From Tretioscincus oriximinensis (Eukaryota; Chordata; Lepidosauria; Squamata; Gymnophthalmidae), in contig JAJVDF010000434.1 in NCBI GenBank assembly GCA_022410635.1, forward strand, positions 767,368-831,367: 64,000 nucleotides of DNA. The letters are read 5' to 3'. A program made the position numbers and the translations under genes. This document shows positions 61,447 through 64,000 of the stretch, piece by piece. How positions within the stretch are numbered: the first letter of the stretch is position 1; the number at the start of each line of letters is the position of its first letter. The notes beneath the pieces were generated by a model. The model saw only the letters and a list, made by a program, of their open reading frames with translations, searched no databases and was not told where the DNA came from.

Positions 61447-62042
61447 CTCCTATCACAAACCCAGGCATTTTTCCTCTGCTGGAGGCGAGTTGGCACGCTT
61501 TGCCTGACAGCAGGCACGAAACCCTGCCTCCAGCATTGGAGCAGCTACGGCACGCTCTGAGGTTCATTCCAGGACCCCGGAAAGCGTTGCTCGGGCTGCA
61601 GCCGTCGGCTCTGACGGCTCCTTTTCCTTTAAAATCCTGGATTTTTATATTCCCTGATGCAGCATCAGGCAGGGCTTTTTTTGTGCTGGAACGCGCCGGA
61701 ACGCAGTACCGGCACCTTTTTTATTAGGCGGGTGGCGGGGGGGTGGCGGGGTGTGTGGCAGCGCCGGCGGTGCCCCCCCACCTAAATAAAAGGTGCCGGT
61801 ATGACGGCGGCGGCCGCCGCTAACACCCCCCCGCCTAAATAAAAGGTGCTGGTACTGCCGCCGCCACCGCCCCCCGCCACCGCTAACACCGCCCCCCCTC
61901 GCCGGCGTTAGTACCGTCACCTTTTTTTTTTAGAAAAAAAGCACTGGCATCAGGGAATGTAAAAATCTGGGATTTTATCTTAAAATCCGGAGGGGACTAT
62001 ATTTTAGTCCCCAAAGCCTTCCTGGGACGTATGGCAACCCTA
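61447..62042. mobile_element. Non-autonomous hAT element, left-truncated, split by a MITE
   Basis: Same family as 13204-13803. Starts inside the long hairpin ('cacaaacccaggcatttttc') and ends 'atggcaaccctac'. Interrupted at 61670-61946 by the MITE. Lies within the hAT shell at 60631-62556. Confidence 0.8.
61670..61946. mobile_element. hAT-type MITE, 277 bp
   Basis: Ends CAGGGCTTTTTTT and AAAAAAAGCACTG; the perfect 8-bp target duplication gcatcagg lies at 61662-61669 and 61947-61954. GC-rich interior with several 'ccgctaac' and 'aaataaaaggtgc' blocks. Second copy of the 14272-14505 family. Confidence 0.9.
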
Positions 62043-62169
62043 CCTATGGAGTTATTATTGGGTAAAACATGACAGGAGTGTTCAGGAACGGAAAGGAAGA
62101 GTGTGCTCTTTTTGCTGCAATCCTCCTCCCCTTCCAGAGACTGACCAGATTTTCTGAGGCCCAAACCGG

Positions 62170-62235
62170 GGTAATTAATATTCATGCTAATTTGCATGAA
62201 TATTCATGCTAATTTGCATGAATTGTATAAATATG
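62170..62235. repeat. Short tandem repeat with octamer motifs
   Basis: The 22-bp unit 'atattcatgctaatttgcat' + 'ga' repeats about 2.5 times, followed by 'atatgcaaat'. Each unit contains ATTTGCAT, the consensus octamer for POU-domain (Oct) proteins. Confidence 0.8.
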
Positions 62236-62556
62236 CAAATCACTCACCAACATCCATTCCCCTCTGAAATTCCCACCCGAGAAATCTGTGAAGCCTGTGA
62301 GAATTTATTAAAATATGTGAGAATTTTTAAACTGTGAGAATTTTTGGAGTGCATCAGAAATTTGCATTTTTTATTTTTTACTGAGGAGAATGTGCCTTCA
62401 GGAGCTGGCCCCAGATGCCAGAGCCCCCTAATTTTATTTTACTTTTTAAAATTTTGTTTCCCCAGCAGAAAACGGGGAAATGGCGCCCCTGGCCTGGAGG
62501 GCGAGGTAGGCACCCCAAAACTGCCCCCCACCCCAAAGAGGTCATCTGGTCAGCCT

Positions 62557-63089
62557 ACCTTCCATGATCTGGGGCATGACTACATCAGTTCCGGGTTATG
62601 GGCAGCATAGCACACGGGATGCATTTTTGCTGCAGCACAGCACACTGTGTCCATGCTCTATAGAGGGGGTAGTGTTGATAGGTTGTGCCCCAATGCACCT
62701 TTTTGTTGAATGACTTTCAACTGTTATACATTGATTTGAACTTTAACACAAACATTGAACAGACCGAAATGTGGCAATCCTAAGGGTCAGGAGCTCCCTG
62801 TCTAAAACTATCAAGGGAAGGGAACCCTAATCAAATATGAAGTTTTCTATTGCTCCATTAAATCTCAAGGACAATGGGCAAGGGCAAGGGTCCATGGATC
62901 CCCTGCCTGAAACCATCAGAGCAGTTGAACCTTAATCAAATGAAGCTGTATATAATCCAGAATCTAGACTACTAAATGACAGGGAATATGGACCGGAAAT
63001 GTACGCATATGCAGAAAGCTATCCAGCCCAACGATGAGTATATTGGGGGCCGATCTAAACTCCTTACACCCACCCCTTGTTTCCAGTTT
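62557..63089. other. No gene; two diverged 60-bp repeats
   Basis: 'ctccctgtctaaaactatca' (62790) and 'cccctgcctgaaaccatcag' (62900), each followed by 'cctaatcaaat'/'cttaatcaaat', form a diverged direct pair. Nothing else recognised. Confidence 0.4.
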
Positions 63090-63795
63090 TGAGGCAGCAC
63101 TTCTATGTTGTTTTATCTCTTTATAAATCTGTGGTGAGGCCACATTTGGAATACTGTGTTTAATTCTGGTCACCACATCTCAAGAGGGATATTGTGGAAC
63201 TGGAGAAGGTGCAGAAAAGGGCAACAAAAATGATCAAGGGTCTGGAGCACCTCCCTTATAAAGTCAGGGTGCAACGTCTGCGCCTCTTCAGCCTCGAAAG
63301 ACGATGTTTGAGAGGTGATCTGATTGAAGTGTACAAAATCATGCATGGGTTGGATAGGGTTAATAGAGAAAAATGTTTTATCTATCACACAACACTAGAA
63401 CCATAGGTCACTCCTTGAAACTGATGGGGAGAAAAGTGAGAACAGACAAAGGGAAGTATTTTTTCAGCCAGAGGGTCATCAGCCTGTGGAATTTACTTCC
63501 TGAAGAGGTAGTGGTAGCTAACAGCTTGGATAGTTTCAAGACAGGACTAGACAGGTTTATGGACACCAAGGCTATAAATGGGTACTAGGATGGATCTCTG
63601 GATGTTGCCTCTGGGATGGAGCAATAGGCAGGACTCCTGAAATACCATTTGCAGGGAGTCATGAACAGGAGCATATTTTGCTTTCCTCTGTTCGGACTGC
63701 CCAGGTGCATCTGGTGGGCCTCTGTGTGAGAGAGAATGCTGGACTAGATGGGCTGTGGCCTGTTCCAGTATGGCTCTTCTTATGTTCTTAATTCC
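63090..63795 (+). mobile_element. CR1-like LINE, ORF2 C-terminus plus 3' UTR
   Basis: 5'-truncated copy. Coding remnant 63120-63588 in two frames (ELEKVQKRATKMIKGLEHLP, RRCLRGDLIEVYKIMHG, WNLLPEEVVVANSLDSFK), then 3' UTR and a short 'cttatgttctta' tail. Confidence 0.85.
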
Positions 63796-64000
63796 ATAAT
63801 ACATTATAAAGATAGCTGTGACAGGTGGAGGTGTCCAGAACACTTTCTGGTTCATTTATGTTGGATTAGTTTCAATTATTACAGCCTGGAGAAGTAAACT
63901 AGACTTAACCAATAAAAGCTCAAGTTTCTCACTTTCTTCCTATTAATTTTTTCTTTACTAGCATAGGCCCCTTCTACATGGTGTGTTAAAAACCGCAATG
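63796..64000. other. Unresolved end of window
   Basis: The last 33 bases ('ccccttctacatggtgtgtt' then 'aaaaaccgcaatg') resemble the sequence flanking the left end of the DIRS element (27855-27880) and may be the start of a MITE cut by the window edge. Confidence 0.35.

Larger units (their letters stand above)
60631..62556. mobile_element. hAT-type transposon shell with nested insertions
   Basis: Left end 'agggtgaccagatgagccct' and right end 'gtcatctggtcagcct' are inverted. Inverted homology continues inward for over 250 bp ('aaaaaataaaaaatgcaaat', 'gatttctcggg'). The interior is occupied by an LTR-like segment, a hAT copy and a MITE. No transposase is recognised; the target duplication is not clear. 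Confidence 0.65.

Overview
The window is vertebrate nuclear DNA, most likely from a squamate reptile (a lizard; a gecko is possible but not shown). The reasons are an intron-split vertebrate gene, two tRNA-derived SINE families of which one (22.55 and 57.63 kb) looks like the squamate 'Sauria'-type SINE, and a mixed load of CR1-like, L2, L1, RTE-like and Penelope retroelements, hAT and Tc1-type DNA transposons and a tyrosine-recombinase (DIRS) retrotransposon. There is no bacterial-style gene organisation.

One host gene is recognised: STEAP3 (endosomal ferrireductase), on the + strand. A GC-rich, CpG-dense island at about 8.68-9.42 kb, with consensus splice donors at 8972/8973 and 9251/9252, is the best candidate for its promoter and non-coding first exon. 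Four coding exons follow at 43642-44127, 45927-46454, 51087-51248 and 53882-54172. All internal junctions fall between codons, and together they encode 488 residues with an intact NADPH motif, six membrane segments and both haem histidines. If the island is the promoter, the first intron is about 34.7 kb and holds most of the mobile DNA.

Layout: 1-8.6 kb, SINEs, a Tc1-type relic, L2, CR1 and CR1-like LINE ends, and fold-back MITEs. 8.7-9.4 kb, CpG island. 9.6-27.8 kb (putative intron 1), a MITE/SINE tandem duplication, hAT elements, two L1 insertions with target-site duplications, a long CR1-like LINE and a Penelope element with a GIY-YIG domain. 27.88-34.15 kb, a nearly intact DIRS-type retrotransposon: gag-like ORF, RT-RNaseH-methyltransferase-like ORF, tyrosine recombinase ORF, inverted terminal repeats and an internal complementary region. 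34.5-43.6 kb, Penelope, hAT and other DNA-transposon remnants. 43.6-54.2 kb, STEAP3 coding exons with rather repeat-poor introns. 54.6-64 kb, downstream DNA with Penelope palindromes, an antisense L1, SINEs, CR1-like LINEs and a nested cluster of hAT elements.

The most interesting items are (1) the DIRS element, whose three ORFs are open except for single N calls and whose internal complementary region carries the complement of both termini head to head; (2) a hammerhead-ribozyme-like core (CUGANGA, 6-bp stem, GAAA) recurring in the Penelope terminal repeats, several of which form near-perfect palindromes; and (3) nested hAT insertions with clean 8-bp target duplications, one placed in the loop of another transposon's hairpin. 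All positions were read by eye; boundaries of degraded repeats are approximate.
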